Of a DNA stretch of 64,000 bases, positions 1 through 8,517 are shown piece by piece (position 1 is the stretch's first letter; every line of letters begins with the position of its first letter). The notes under the pieces are model-generated. The model did not search any database, was not told the DNA's origin, and was given only the letters and a program-made list of their open reading frames with translations. A program made the translations under genes and the position numbers. Origin of the DNA: Lachnospiraceae bacterium. GTDB lineage: Bacteria > Bacillota > Clostridia > Lachnospirales > Lachnospiraceae. The stretch covers positions 88,285 through 152,284 of the forward strand of contig JAISSU010000024.1 of NCBI GenBank assembly GCA_031272985.1. The letters are read 5' to 3'.

Positions 1-451
1 CCGCGCCCGCAAACGTCATCACTTCTTTTCCGTATACATCATTTGTCAGTTTCTTTCCATCGATATACACAAAACCGTCTATTATCTGTACTGTTTCACC
101 GGGCAGTCCTATTATTCGTTTAATATAATAAGTATTTTCCTCAAAAAGCACGGGAAAAACTACCACATCAAAACGTTTCGGATCTCTGAAACGGTAAGTA
201 ATCTTATCTGTTATCAGCTGGTCCCCATCCTGTAGGGTATTCTCCATTGATTGACCAATTACTTTTGTACGTTGTCCGACAAACGTAACAATAAGCCAAC
301 TGAACAGCAAAATCAGCCCGATATATATAACCCATCCGAGCAATTCTCTAAACACGCTTTTTTTTCTTCCGGCTACGCGCTTTCTGCGCCTCGTCCTTGG
401 AAACTCTTGGAGATAATTATCAGAATCGTCATTAACCCTTATTTCCGGCAT
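1..451 (-). CDS. lepB: Signal peptidase I, 3' end cut by window edge
   Basis: Type I signal peptidase, a membrane serine protease that cleaves signal peptides from exported proteins. Only the N-terminal ~150 residues are inside the window. Reading leftwards from ATG 451 there is a basic cytoplasmic stretch (RTRRRK), one membrane segment (GWVIYIGLILLFSWLIV), then GQSMENTL carrying the catalytic Ser and YYIKRIIGLPGE carrying the catalytic Lys region. AAAGGA lies just upstream of the start. It is the second lepB here; the other lies at 1410-1976 with rbgA between them. A TATAAT at 523-528 may give it its own promoter, but I see no good -35. Family assignment is firm; the C-terminus is not visible. 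Confidence 0.9.
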   Translation of the reverse strand, partial: MPEIRVNDDSDNYLQEFPRTRRRKRVAGRKKSVFRELLGWVIYIGLILLFSWLIVTFVGQRTKVIGQSMENTLQDGDQLITDKITYRFRDPKRFDVVVFPVLFEENTYYIKRIIGLPGETVQIIDGFVYIDGKKLTNDVYGKEVMTFAGA

Positions 452-564
452 ATCCAGTCCTTTCTTTGCGCAGACCTACTCCCCGCCTGCCTTTATTCTC
501 CCCGTAAGATGCAAACTGTATAATTATAACAGCAAAACTCGAGTACATCAGACAAAATATTATA

Positions 565-1413
565 TCATACCTGCGGAGGTATTTCCAGAGTAAATTGTCC
601 GATTTTACCACCCCGAAACTCATCCAAAATCATCGCAGATGCTCTTAAGACATCCGCCTGCCCGCCTTGCTTTAAGGCTTTACGAATCAGAGCTATCTCC
701 TCTATCTGCATATATGGGTCTGAAACATTTTCAATGGCATAGAACCTCCCAATACAACCGGGCACCAGCTTTTCCAAAGCGGGAAGGAGCCTGGCACAGA
801 GCTCGTGTGTATTGAGAATTTCCTCCTTTACGGAACCTATCCACGCCAAATGCATACCGACGGTAGGATCCTCAAACTTAGGCCAGAGGATTCCGGGTGT
901 GTCAAGGAGTTCTACCTGTTTATGAAGCCTGATCCATTGTTTTCCTTTTGTAACACCGGGCTTATCTCCGGTTTTGGCACTCGCTTTGCCCGCCAGAGTA
1001 TTAATAAATGTGGATTTCCCGACATTAGGAATCCCCACAATCATCGCCCGAAGCGGTCTGTTCAGAATTCCCTTTTTTCTGTCTCTTTGGATTTTTTCCT
1101 TACAAGCTTCCTCGATTATTCCGACCACTCGTTTTACTGATGATTTCTCTTTTGAATTAATTGTTTCAGTCAGGATATTATTATTTCTGAAATATTTAAG
1201 CCATTCCTCGGTAAGTCTTATATCTGCCAAATCAGATTTATTCAGCACCAGTACCCGGGGTTTATTGCCGATAATAGTGTCTACATCCGGATTTTTGCTG
1301 CCCAAAGGAACCCTCGCGTCAACGAGCTCAATCACCAAGTCCACCAATTTAAGGTTTTCCTGCATCATTCGCTTTGCTTTGGTCATGTGACCGGGGTACC
1401 ACTGGATATTCAT
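565..1413 (-). CDS. rbgA: Ribosome biogenesis GTPase RbgA (YlqF)
   Basis: Circularly permuted GTPase that acts late in 50S subunit assembly. The N-terminus NIQWYPGHMTKAKRMM is the family signature. G motifs occur in permuted order: NKSD (G4) near residue 60, then GIPNVGKST (G1) near 130 and DTPG (G3) near 175. I chose ATG 1413 because it overlaps the lepB stop as ATGA, the usual sign of translational coupling. The upstream in-frame TTG at 1428 sits too close to the only purine-rich stretch. It is cotranscribed with rplS and lepB, as in many Firmicutes. Length (about 282 aa) is normal. Confidence 0.95.
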   Translation of the reverse strand: MNIQWYPGHMTKAKRMMQENLKLVDLVIELVDARVPLGSKNPDVDTIIGNKPRVLVLNKSDLADIRLTEEWLKYFRNNNILTETINSKEKSSVKRVVGIIEEACKEKIQRDRKKGILNRPLRAMIVGIPNVGKSTFINTLAGKASAKTGDKPGVTKGKQWIRLHKQVELLDTPGILWPKFEDPTVGMHLAWIGSVKEEILNTHELCARLLPALEKLVPGCIGRFYAIENVSDPYMQIEEIALIRKALKQGGQADVLRASAMILDEFRGGKIGQFTLEIPPQV

Positions 1414-1976
1414 GGCAGCGTAAACCAAACCTTTCCGAATATGTACTCTCTTTTGACATTACCCACATCCGCCGAACGGCTGTCGTCGCTGTTTAGTCTA
1501 TTGTCCCCCAAAACGAAATACTCATCCTCCGCAAGTTTAATCGGCGAAGTCGCTATTCCAACATTATTAATATTCGTAGCTTCATATTCCTCTTCCAGCT
1601 TTTCACCATCTATATAAATTTCACTTTCCTTTATCTCGACAGTCTCGCCCGGAAGTCCTATTATTCGCCTGATATAAAAATGAGCGTTTTCATTGCCCCT
1701 GGGCTTGAAAGCAATTAAATCACCTCTCTTTGGCGGAATTGCGTTATACACAATTCGATCAACCAATACCACTTCCCCGTTTTCCAAGGCCGGGTTCATT
1801 GAATCTCCAACTGTACTTATTCGCTGCCCATAAAACCAAACCAGAATGAACGCCAAAAAAACCACAATCAAAACCTTACCCGCCCATTTAAGCGCGATGG
1901 TAAGTGTGTCGGTCTCTAAGTAATACCGCTGTCTTTCTTTTACAAATCCAAGTGATTTTCGTGTTTTCTTCGCCAT
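1410..1976 (-). CDS. lepB: Signal peptidase I
   Basis: Full-length type I signal peptidase of 188 aa. It has a basic N-terminus (AKKTRKS), one membrane span (KVLIVVFLAFILVWFYG), the catalytic Ser motif GDSMNPAL, the Lys motif FYIRRIIGLPGE, and the C-terminal box GDNRLNSDDSR. Its stop overlaps the rbgA start. The ribosome binding site is poor, and an intrinsic terminator ends only 17 nt upstream of the ATG, so expression probably depends on read-through from rplS. Having two signal peptidases a kilobase apart is unusual but not unique in Firmicutes. Confidence 0.93.
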   Translation of the reverse strand: MAKKTRKSLGFVKERQRYYLETDTLTIALKWAGKVLIVVFLAFILVWFYGQRISTVGDSMNPALENGEVVLVDRIVYNAIPPKRGDLIAFKPRGNENAHFYIRRIIGLPGETVEIKESEIYIDGEKLEEEYEATNINNVGIATSPIKLAEDEYFVLGDNRLNSDDSRSADVGNVKREYIFGKVWFTLP

Positions 1977-1992
1977 ATTCTTGTATTGTACG

Positions 1993-2020
1993 AAAAAAGG
2001 GCAAGATAATCGCCGCCCTT
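1993..2020 (-). terminator. Intrinsic terminator between rplS and lepB
   Basis: On the minus strand AAGGGC pairs with GCCCTT around a 12-nt loop and is followed by six T. It ends rplS transcription, fully or partly, directly before lepB. Confidence 0.65.
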
Positions 2021-2037
2021 AATCATCGTTTATTATT

Positions 2038-2385
2038 TTACTTAACTAATTCTTTGACCTTTGCTTTCTTTCCTACACGGTCTCTTAAATAGAAAAGTTT
2101 AGCGCGCCTTACCTTACCCCTGCGGATAACCTCAACCTTTTCAACATTGGGTGAGTGTAACGGCCAAGTCTTCTCAACTCCTATACCATTGGAATTCTTG
2201 CGCACGGTAAACGTAGCTCTGGGGCCACCGCCCTGTCTCTTAAGGACAATACCTTCGAATATCTGGATTCTCTCGCGGTTTCCTTCTTTAATCTTTCCAT
2301 ACACCTTTACGGTGTCTCCTACATTGAATTCGCTAACGTTTTCTTTTAACTGCTGCGCTTCCAACTCTTTAATTAATTCATTCAT
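2038..2385 (-). CDS. rplS: 50S ribosomal protein L19
   Basis: Large-subunit protein at the 30S-50S interface, 115 aa, the usual size. Family stretches visible are [38 protein letters not shown] and [13 protein letters not shown], followed by the basic tail [23 protein letters not shown]. It follows trmD by 110 bp, in the standard rpsP-rimM-trmD-rplS order, and is preceded by a leader hairpin that may serve autoregulation. Confidence 0.98.
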   Translation of the reverse strand: MNELIKELEAQQLKENVSEFNVGDTVKVYGKIKEGNRERIQIFEGIVLKRQGGGPRATFTVRKNSNGIGVEKTWPLHSPNVEKVEVIRRGKVRRAKLFYLRDRVGKKAKVKELVK

Positions 2386-2407
2386 AATGTGACCTCCACA
2401 TTCTACA

Positions 2408-2444
2408 GATGCTTATAAATACGTATTTGTACCAGCGAAGCATC
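2408..2444 (-). promoter_or_regulatory. Candidate L19 leader hairpin
   Basis: In the 110-nt gap before rplS, GATGCTT (2438-2444 on the transcript side) pairs with AAGCATC (2408-2414), and the loop contains the palindrome AAATACGTATTT. Short L19 leaders that bind the protein are known in Firmicutes at this place. Assignment rests on position and hairpin only. Confidence 0.4.
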
Positions 2445-2495
2445 CGAAATAACAGCCTAAGTATGTTAACATAGTTACTTAATATTTGCAAGTCT

Positions 2496-3341
2496 TTATT
2501 TCTTGCGCTTTCCTAAAGGCTCTCCGGATAGATACATAATGGCATTTTTTAGTTCATCGGAGTTTAGCTCGGCTTTATCTAATAAATCAGGCCTGAATGC
2601 CGCCGTGCGTTCAATCTGACGTTCTCTGCGCCATTTTTCAATATTGGCATGATGTCCCGATAACAATATTTCGGGAACAGCCTTATCATGCCAGACCTCC
2701 GGTCTCGTATATTGCGGGTATTCGAGTAATGAATCCTGAAAACTCTCGAATTCGGTCGAATTGTCATTGTGTAACACACCCGGGATCAACCTAGATACGG
2801 CATCAACAAGAATCATTGCGGGCATTTCGCCGCCCGTCACAACATAGTCTCCTATTGAAACGTAATCTGTAACGATTTCTTCAAGTACACGCTCGTCAAT
2901 GCCTTCATAGTGACCGCAGAGAATAATGAGTTCCTCTTCTTTTGACAGCTCTTGCGCCATTTCCTGTGAAAATTGTTTCCCCAGTGGTGACATGTATATT
3001 ACACGTGGAGTTTCCCGCGAAATTGTTTCAAAGGATTTCGAACTAATTATATCGTCTGTTATTGCCTCATCCTGCGTCGTTTCCTTTGGAATAAATCTAT
3101 CTTCTATTCTTCGTCTTAAGACGTCCTCATAAGCTAAATACACAGGATCGGCCATCATCAGCATCCCGGCGCCGCCGCCATAGGGATAATCATCCACACT
3201 TTGATGTTTGTTTTGCGCAAAATCCCTGATTTGAACCGCATCAACCTTGATATGCCCCGCCTGTGAGGCACGCTTTAAAATGCTCATATTTAAGCAGGAT
3301 TCTATCATCTCAGGAAACAGCGTCATTATAGTAAAACGCAT
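2496..3341 (-). CDS. trmD: tRNA (guanine37-N1)-methyltransferase
   Basis: SPOUT-fold methyltransferase that makes m1G37 in tRNAs reading CNN codons and prevents +1 frameshifting. The N-terminal [14 protein letters not shown], the [13 protein letters not shown] segment, and the knot region [12 protein letters not shown] / [17 protein letters not shown] / RLIPGVL are all present. At 281 aa it is longer than the usual ~240; an acidic/Ser-rich insertion (about residues 78-108, ERFIPKE... to SSKSFE) explains the difference. It starts one nucleotide after the rimM stop, so the two are coupled. Confidence 0.97.
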   Translation of the reverse strand: MRFTIMTLFPEMIESCLNMSILKRASQAGHIKVDAVQIRDFAQNKHQSVDDYPYGGGAGMLMMADPVYLAYEDVLRRRIEDRFIPKETTQDEAITDDIISSKSFETISRETPRVIYMSPLGKQFSQEMAQELSKEEELIILCGHYEGIDERVLEEIVTDYVSIGDYVVTGGEMPAMILVDAVSRLIPGVLHNDNSTEFESFQDSLLEYPQYTRPEVWHDKAVPEILLSGHHANIEKWRRERQIERTAAFRPDLLDKAELNSDELKNAIMYLSGEPLGKRKK

Positions 3342-3342
3342 A

Positions 3343-3849
3343 TTATAAAAGCCCTTTCATCAAGTGTACAATCATTTTCCCTTCGGGAATATTAACTTCT
3401 TTAATGCATTCCTTAATCGCAGGAAGCAGGATTTCTCCCGATTCGCCTTCAATGGCATAAACATCATTTGCACCCGTGGAATATACCTCGCGTAATGTAC
3501 CCAAATAGTTTCCTTCGTCCGCAAAAACGCTAAGCCCAATTAAGTCCGCAACAAAGTACTCGCCTTCTTCGGGTTGCACTGCATCTTTTCTATCGATCCA
3601 AATCCCGTAACCTTTATAGCCTTCGATATCCTCAATACGCTCAACACCCATGAACTTTACTATAAGGAACTTTTTGAAGCTTCGACAGCTTTCTATCCTA
3701 AGCTCATGCTGATTAGATATATTTGAATTTTGCAAAACGACACGCAGTCCATGCTCATAAACCTTCGGGTTGTCCGTAGTCGGAAAAACCTTAACTTCGC
3801 CTTTGAGTCCATGGGGTGATGTTATTACTCCGATTCTTAAATCAGTCAA
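3343..3849 (-). CDS. rimM: 16S rRNA processing protein RimM
   Basis: Assembly factor for the 30S head that binds S19. [24 protein letters not shown] is the typical N-terminus of the RimM beta-barrel; the PRC-barrel half starts near [14 protein letters not shown] and continues through [20 protein letters not shown] place the start at TTG 3849: it follows GGTGGA at a good distance, overlaps the khpA stop, and gives the family length (about 168 aa). An upstream ATG would add 17 residues that fall inside khpA in another frame. Confidence 0.93.
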   Translation of the reverse strand: MTDLRIGVITSPHGLKGEVKVFPTTDNPKVYEHGLRVVLQNSNISNQHELRIESCRSFKKFLIVKFMGVERIEDIEGYKGYGIWIDRKDAVQPEEGEYFVADLIGLSVFADEGNYLGTLREVYSTGANDVYAIEGESGEILLPAIKECIKEVNIPEGKMIVHLMKGLL

Positions 3850-4072
3850 GAATATCCACCGAAACCTTTTTATCGTCTTTCGCCGCAGCCGCTTTAACAA
3901 CAGCGCGTATAGCCTTTGCTATTCTACCTTGTTTTCCGATAATCTTTCCCATATCATCTGGTGAGACTTTCACCTCGATTACGGTTTGTTCTTTATCTTC
4001 TTTTTCGTTAATTTCGACCTCATCGGGTTTATCGACGAGTGCCTTAATAATGACTTCTACCAAGTCTTTCAT
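3842..4072 (-). CDS. khpA: KH-domain RNA-binding protein KhpA (YlqC)
   Basis: Small single-KH protein that forms a dimer with KhpB and binds RNA in Gram-positive bacteria. It begins MKDLVEVIIKALVDKPDEV and has the KH core DMGKIIGKQGRIAKAIRAVVKAAA with its GxxG loop (GKQG). ATG 4072 has GGAGG ten nucleotides upstream and is preferred over an upstream in-frame alternative. It sits between rpsP and rimM, its conserved place in Firmicutes, and overlaps rimM. Confidence 0.93.
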   Translation of the reverse strand: MKDLVEVIIKALVDKPDEVEINEKEDKEQTVIEVKVSPDDMGKIIGKQGRIAKAIRAVVKAAAAKDDKKVSVDILD

Positions 4073-4136
4073 GATTGCCTCCAATTAGCCGCATACAACG
4101 GCACAATACTAAATAAAATAAGCTTCCCCCGCTTCG

Positions 4137-4382
4137 TTATTTTACGATGCCGGCAATTTTAAAGATCTTTCCAACCGCTTCTGTAGGCTGGGCGCCGTTA
4201 GCTATCCATTTCTTTGCTGCTTCCTCGTCCACCTTGAAAACGCTCGGATCCTGATTAGGGTCATACGAACCTATTTCTTCAATAAATTTTCCGTCTCTGG
4301 GAGATCTGGCGTCCGCTACAACTATCCTGTAGAAAGGCGCTTTTTTCTTTCCCATTCTCTTAAGTCTGATTTTTACTGCCAT
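4137..4382 (-). CDS. rpsP: 30S ribosomal protein S16
   Basis: S16 of about 81 aa, required for 30S assembly. [41 protein letters not shown] is a textbook S16 N-terminus. The start is ATG 4382, eight nucleotides after GGAGG; an upstream TTG two codons earlier is less likely. It is the third gene of the ylxM-ffh operon. Confidence 0.97.
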   Translation of the reverse strand: MAVKIRLKRMGKKKAPFYRIVVADARSPRDGKFIEEIGSYDPNQDPSVFKVDEEAAKKWIANGAQPTEAVGKIFKIAGIVK

Positions 4383-4432
4383 TTTCAATTCCTCCGTTGT
4401 TAATACTAATGTTTTATTTAATCTTATTTATG

Positions 4433-5812
4433 TTAAAAAGGAAATTTAGCAAATCCCTTCTTACCACCTTTTCCAAATGTCTTCATCATCTGGCGCATTG
4501 ATTCGAATTGCTTTACCATGCGATTTACATCAGCTACCTGAACGCCAGCTCCCCTCGCTATGCGTGCCTTTCTCGAAGGGTTCAACAAATCAGGATTTCG
4601 GCGTTCCTTGATGGTCATGGAGCAAATCATTGCTTCCATTTTTTTCATTTGATCCTCGGCCTGCTTTGTCTGATCATCGCTTAGACCTTTCATCTTTTTA
4701 CCGCCAAAGCCGCCCATGCCTGAAAGTCCGGGAAGCATTCCCATAATCCCCGAAAGACCTCCCAGATTCTTCATCTGTCTGGTGCTTTCTAAATAATCCT
4801 CAAAATCAAACGAAGCCTTTTTTATTTTCTGCGAAAGGTTTTTCGCCGTTTCTTCATTTATAGATGCCTCAGCTTTTTCGATGAGGCTTAAGACATCGCC
4901 CATTCCGAGGATGCGGCCTGCCATTCTGTCGGGATAAAAATCCTCCAAATCGCTGATTTTTTCTCCCATTCCGGCATACAATATAGGGACATCAGTAACC
5001 GCACGGATGCTAAGAGCCGCGCCGCCTCTGGTATCACCGTCGAGTTTCGTGAGGATTACACCGTCAATTCCCGTCTGCGTGGCGAATTCTTTTGCGACAT
5101 TCACTGCCTCCTGACCGGTCATGGCATCCAATATAAGAAAAGTCTGATGCACATTTATCTCATCTTTAACAGCGGACAGCTCGGACATCATTTCTTCATC
5201 TATCTGCAGGCGACCGGCAGTATCCAAGATAACGAGTTTATTACCATGCTTGCCGGCATATTCCAGTGAATCTTTAACAATCTCTTTCACCTTTTCGGTG
5301 CCGTTTCCCTTTGATTCCTTTTCTGATGAAAAGAAATCAACTCCGCACTTTTCAGCATTTAGCTTTAGTTGCCTGGCGGCTGCAGGCCGATAGACATCAC
5401 AAGGCACCAATAATGGCTTTTTCCCTTTTTCTTTGAACTTCCCTGCGAGCTTGCCGGCAGTGGTAGTTTTTCCTGCGCCTTGGAGACCGATGAGCATCCA
5501 AACTGTGATAGCACTTCCTGCGGCAAATACAGGTTCCTTACGGTCATTACCAAGTAAAGATATCAATTCTTCATTGACAATTTTTACGATAGTCTGTCCG
5601 GGATTCAATCCTTCCAGAACATTCGTGCCATAAGCCTTTTCAGAGATGCCGGAAACAAACTCCTTTACGACCTTGAAATTAACATCAGCCGCCAATAAGG
5701 CTCTTTTAATTTCCTTAATACCATCGTCGACATCCTGTTTCGAAAGGCGTCCTTTTCGTTTCAAAGAAGAAAAAATATTTTGTAATCTCTCACTCAAAGA
5801 GTCAAATGCCAT
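4433..5812 (-). CDS. ffh: Signal recognition particle protein Ffh
   Basis: SRP54 GTPase that binds signal sequences and 4.5S/6S RNA and delivers ribosomes to FtsY. The N domain (1-90) is followed by the NG GTPase core: GLQGAGKTTTAGKLA (P-loop) near 107, DTAGR near 195, TKLDGD near 253. A C-terminal methionine-rich M domain from ~300 carries the RNA-binding RRNPDLLNPSRKARIARGAG. Length 459 aa is normal. Its ATG overlaps the ylxM stop (TAATG), indicating coupling. Confidence 0.98.
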   Translation of the reverse strand: MAFDSLSERLQNIFSSLKRKGRLSKQDVDDGIKEIKRALLAADVNFKVVKEFVSGISEKAYGTNVLEGLNPGQTIVKIVNEELISLLGNDRKEPVFAAGSAITVWMLIGLQGAGKTTTAGKLAGKFKEKGKKPLLVPCDVYRPAAARQLKLNAEKCGVDFFSSEKESKGNGTEKVKEIVKDSLEYAGKHGNKLVILDTAGRLQIDEEMMSELSAVKDEINVHQTFLILDAMTGQEAVNVAKEFATQTGIDGVILTKLDGDTRGGAALSIRAVTDVPILYAGMGEKISDLEDFYPDRMAGRILGMGDVLSLIEKAEASINEETAKNLSQKIKKASFDFEDYLESTRQMKNLGGLSGIMGMLPGLSGMGGFGGKKMKGLSDDQTKQAEDQMKKMEAMICSMTIKERRNPDLLNPSRKARIARGAGVQVADVNRMVKQFESMRQMMKTFGKGGKKGFAKFPF

Positions 5813-6171
5813 TATGCTTCCTCAATAATCTTATCAGCCAGAATCTTAATTTTATCTAGTTCATAATCCTTTTCACATGATGCACTCAGGGAACTTTTTG
5901 CCCTAAGAGCAGCTTTACGAATGAGACCCGCATCTTCACGGATTTTCAGAAAGCGTTCCATGATTCCCAGCTTTGCTTCGTAATCCAAAAGTGTCTTATT
6001 TGAGCGGGTAATCAGATCATGTATTCCCTGCCTGCTGATTCCATATTCCTCGGATAATTCACTCAAGGACAAATCTTCCGAAATATACTTTTCGAAAATC
6101 TCTTTTTGCCTGTCGGTCAGCAATTCCCCATAGAAATCAAATAGGAGACTCTGAGTAAATCTGTCATCCAT
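5812..6171 (-). CDS. ylxM: YlxM-type HTH protein, SRP operon partner
   Basis: Small (119 aa) helix-turn-helix protein of the UPF0122/YlxM family, which is nearly always found directly before ffh and can stimulate SRP GTPase activity in streptococci. The visible HTH is LSLSELSEEYGISRQGIHDLITRSNKTLLDYE (about residues 33-64), resembling sigma-70 region 4. First gene of the operon, with a strong promoter 70 bp upstream. Confidence 0.93.
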   Translation of the reverse strand: MDDRFTQSLLFDFYGELLTDRQKEIFEKYISEDLSLSELSEEYGISRQGIHDLITRSNKTLLDYEAKLGIMERFLKIREDAGLIRKAALRAKSSLSASCEKDYELDKIKILADKIIEEA

Positions 6172-6234
6172 CTATCCCGCTCCTCATCCGAGCCTTCCTC
6201 GGAATAATACCGGTGACTTTTTTACACCTTGTGC

Positions 6235-6263
6235 ATAATATAATAAAAAAATAAGGGTGTCAA
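6235..6263 (-). promoter_or_regulatory. Promoter of the ylxM-ffh-rpsP operon
   Basis: On the minus strand TTGACA (6258-6263) and TATTAT (6235-6240) are separated by exactly 17 bp. The TTGACA is part of the 3' arm of the preceding gene's terminator hairpin. Confidence 0.75.
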
Positions 6264-6285
6264 GTGTTTTTTCTTGACACCCTTA
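6244..6285 (-). terminator. Intrinsic terminator after the thioesterase gene
   Basis: TAAGGGTGTCAAG pairs perfectly over 13 bp with CTTGACACCCTTA around an 8-nt loop, followed on the minus strand by seven T. It ends the thioesterase transcript just before the ylxM promoter, which it overlaps. Confidence 0.9.
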
Positions 6286-6299
6286 CTTCTTTCGTAGAT

Positions 6300-6776
6300 T
6301 CAGAATCCTTGAGCTGTGCGCATTTTGCGCATTTCACGGCGTTTTTCGGCGTTTGCCCACTCTTCTTTTTCTTCGGGCGTTTCTAAAATTAACCTCGGAA
6401 CACGGGCGGGTTTATCATTTTCATCTATTGCTACCATCGTAAAATAAGCGCGGTTTATCTCGCAACGGCTACCGTCGCGACTCTCTATAAAAGTCTCCAC
6501 TCTTATCTCCATTGAGGTATTCCCAACATATGTAATTTTCCCTGTGATTACTATTATGTCACTTTGGTAAGCGGCTCTGAGAAACTGAAGATTATCCACT
6601 GAAGCCGTCGTGGTCATTCCATGAGTGTGTCTTTTGCTCGTAAGTCCCGCGACCTCATCCATCCATTGCATTAAAGTCCCCCCAAAAAGTCGCCCTGCCG
6701 AATTGATATGAACCGGTCGCACTACGTGAATCGTCTCAACAAAAGAATCGCTGACGCGCTTTGCTGGTTTTTCCAT
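6300..6776 (-). CDS. Hotdog-fold acyl-CoA thioesterase (YkhA/YciA type)
   Basis: Predicted acyl-CoA hydrolase. HINSAGRLFGGTLMQWMDEVAG contains the hotdog helix and the catalytic Asp of the family, and the C-terminal part (AYFTMVAIDENDKPARVPRL) matches YciA/YkhA proteins. I chose ATG 6776 (MEKPAKR) because GAAAGGA lies ten bases upstream; an upstream ATG adds eight poorly supported residues. It is a single-gene unit closed by a strong terminator. The substrate chain length cannot be told from the sequence. Confidence 0.88.
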   Translation of the reverse strand: MEKPAKRVSDSFVETIHVVRPVHINSAGRLFGGTLMQWMDEVAGLTSKRHTHGMTTTASVDNLQFLRAAYQSDIIVITGKITYVGNTSMEIRVETFIESRDGSRCEINRAYFTMVAIDENDKPARVPRLILETPEEKEEWANAEKRREMRKMRTAQGF

Positions 6777-6836
6777 AATTATAATTCCTTTCAAAATCAA
6801 GATGCTCTAAATATTTGTTTTGCTAAAATATGTGCT

Positions 6837-7595
6837 TTATATTATCAAATCTTTCAGGAATATCAGATATTCCCGTAGATAGTAGCTTGGAAGCATGTAA
6901 TAAGGACTCGCACATGGTAGCGCTTCGCTCTCTAATCCTTCTTCTTTCGCCAAGCGTTTTGCTCTCCAGGCATGGAATTCATTGGTCACAAACACAGTAG
7001 TGTAATCGCCCCAGAACACCTCGTCAAGAATCTTTTTTGAAAACCTGAAATTCTCCTGAGTGCTGGTCGATTCATCCTCACAAACTATCGCTCCCTCCGA
7101 AATATCATGCTCAATTAAATACTCTTTCATTGCGTCAGCCTCAGGCATTATCTCATCAGTGCCCTGACCTCCTGAGACTACAATTACTGTAGTTGGACTC
7201 TTTAAGTGATACTCAATAGCCTTGTCCAATCTCCCTGCTAAAGTAAGGCTCACCTTTTCACCTTTTAGTCCGGCGCCGAGCACTATTACTGCATCCTTGC
7301 CTTTTTCGGGAACATTCCTGCCATCCTTTAATATTGTCATAAAAAACACTATAAAAGTTGTCAGGAATACAAATACTCCCATATGGAAAATCACTTTCAG
7401 GAATTTCCAAAATCCTTTTTTGGCTTTTTGCGAATTGCAAAGCCACGCGTAAATCAATAGCATAACTCCGATAATCCCCGCAAGATATGAACCGAGATTA
7501 GTCGGAAACATTACCACCTGTATCACAGTGTAAAGTATAAGCAAGCCGGCGAAGATGATACAGAGAACAATACCAACTTTCCTAAGCTTCGACAT
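6837..7595 (-). CDS. YdcF-like DUF218 membrane protein
   Basis: Three or four N-terminal membrane segments (IVLCIIFAGLLILYTVIQVV, LAGIIGVMLLIYAWLC, VIFHMGVFVFLTTFIVFFM) precede a DUF218 domain. The domain shows DAVIVLGAGLKGE, VVSGGQG and VCEDESTSTQENFRFSKKIL, all family signatures. DUF218 proteins such as SanA and ElyC are linked to envelope processes, but their chemistry is not settled. ATG 7595 is preferred because AAAGGAG precedes it. It is divergent to the TruA-like gene at 7742. Confidence 0.85.
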   Translation of the reverse strand: MSKLRKVGIVLCIIFAGLLILYTVIQVVMFPTNLGSYLAGIIGVMLLIYAWLCNSQKAKKGFWKFLKVIFHMGVFVFLTTFIVFFMTILKDGRNVPEKGKDAVIVLGAGLKGEKVSLTLAGRLDKAIEYHLKSPTTVIVVSGGQGTDEIMPEADAMKEYLIEHDISEGAIVCEDESTSTQENFRFSKKILDEVFWGDYTTVFVTNEFHAWRAKRLAKEEGLESEALPCASPYYMLPSYYLREYLIFLKDLII

Positions 7596-7741
7596 TTTAT
7601 AAAATCTCCTTTTCTTAGCTCTTATTATAGAGATTATTCTTCTCTTAAGCAAGTTTGTATTGATTTTTTAGTCAAAATGAGTGATTATAAGACTTGTAGG
7701 TAGTCGTATGGGGACGACGTAATATCCTGCAGGGAGGTTTT

Positions 7742-8482
7742 ATGCGTAATATCAGATTATTGATTGAGTACGACGGCGGGCGTTATCGCGGTTGGAAAAA
7801 GCCGGAAAAAGACGCTATCAGCGCTTCTGTTTCCGATAAGATTATTGCTGTTTTAAAGGAAATGACCGACGATCCGGATGTTGAGCTGTTCGGTGCTCTG
7901 CGTACAGAGCCAGGAGTGCACGCTTACGGACAGGTAGCCAATTTTAAAACTAATTCGCTGCTTTCTGCGGATGAAATGAAAAGTTATTTAAATAAATACC
8001 TTCCCATGGACATCGCAATCGTCAGTGTGACGGAGGTTCCATTAAGGTTTTCAGCAGGTTTGAATGCTACTTCAAAGACATATCTTTTCAGGTATTGTAT
8101 TGATAATGTCGCGCCGATTTTCCATCGTAATTACATCGTACATTGCCATAAGGTACCTTCTGTTGACAGAATGCGAAAAGCAGCCAGATATTTTTTGGGG
8201 CGGCATGACTTTAGATATTTCTCTTCCGGAAAAACCGATAAAAGTACGATACGAGAGATTTATTCCATTGATTTTACGGAATATGAAAATGAATTTCAGA
8301 TAACCATCCATGCCAATGATTTTCTTCACCATATGGCGAGACTAATAATCGGGACTTTACTCGAAATAGGCTACGGCACCTATGATGTCGAGGATGTTCG
8401 GCTCGCGTTTTCGGGAGATATCCCGCCCGGTTCACTATGTGATCCCAAGGGACTGTTCCTCAAGGATGTGACGTATTCGTAA
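7742..8482 (+). CDS. Divergent TruA-family pseudouridine synthase
   Basis: 246-aa protein of the TruA fold. Family landmarks are YDGGRYRGW (residues 10-18), RTEPGVHAYGQVANF (54-68), YFLGRHDFRYFSS in the middle, and HMARLIIGTLLEIG near 190. In TruA the catalytic motif is RTDAGVHA; here the catalytic Asp is replaced by Glu56 and the next residue by Pro. The GPTAPAxGL motif is also altered (PPGSLCDPKGL). It may be a TruA paralogue with changed or lost activity, or a subfamily that uses Glu. AGGGAGG precedes the ATG. Fold assignment is firm; function is not. Confidence 0.8.
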   Translation: MRNIRLLIEYDGGRYRGWKKPEKDAISASVSDKIIAVLKEMTDDPDVELFGALRTEPGVHAYGQVANFKTNSLLSADEMKSYLNKYLPMDIAIVSVTEVPLRFSAGLNATSKTYLFRYCIDNVAPIFHRNYIVHCHKVPSVDRMRKAARYFLGRHDFRYFSSGKTDKSTIREIYSIDFTEYENEFQITIHANDFLHHMARLIIGTLLEIGYGTYDVEDVRLAFSGDIPPGSLCDPKGLFLKDVTYS

Positions 8483-8517
8483 ATCAAAAAATTTCAACAT
8501 TCTGTGGGCAATAGCGA

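Noticed and set aside
805..1390. Long plus-strand frames opposite rbgA
   Set aside because: Antisense shadows of a conserved gene, with composition reflecting its codons and no start site.
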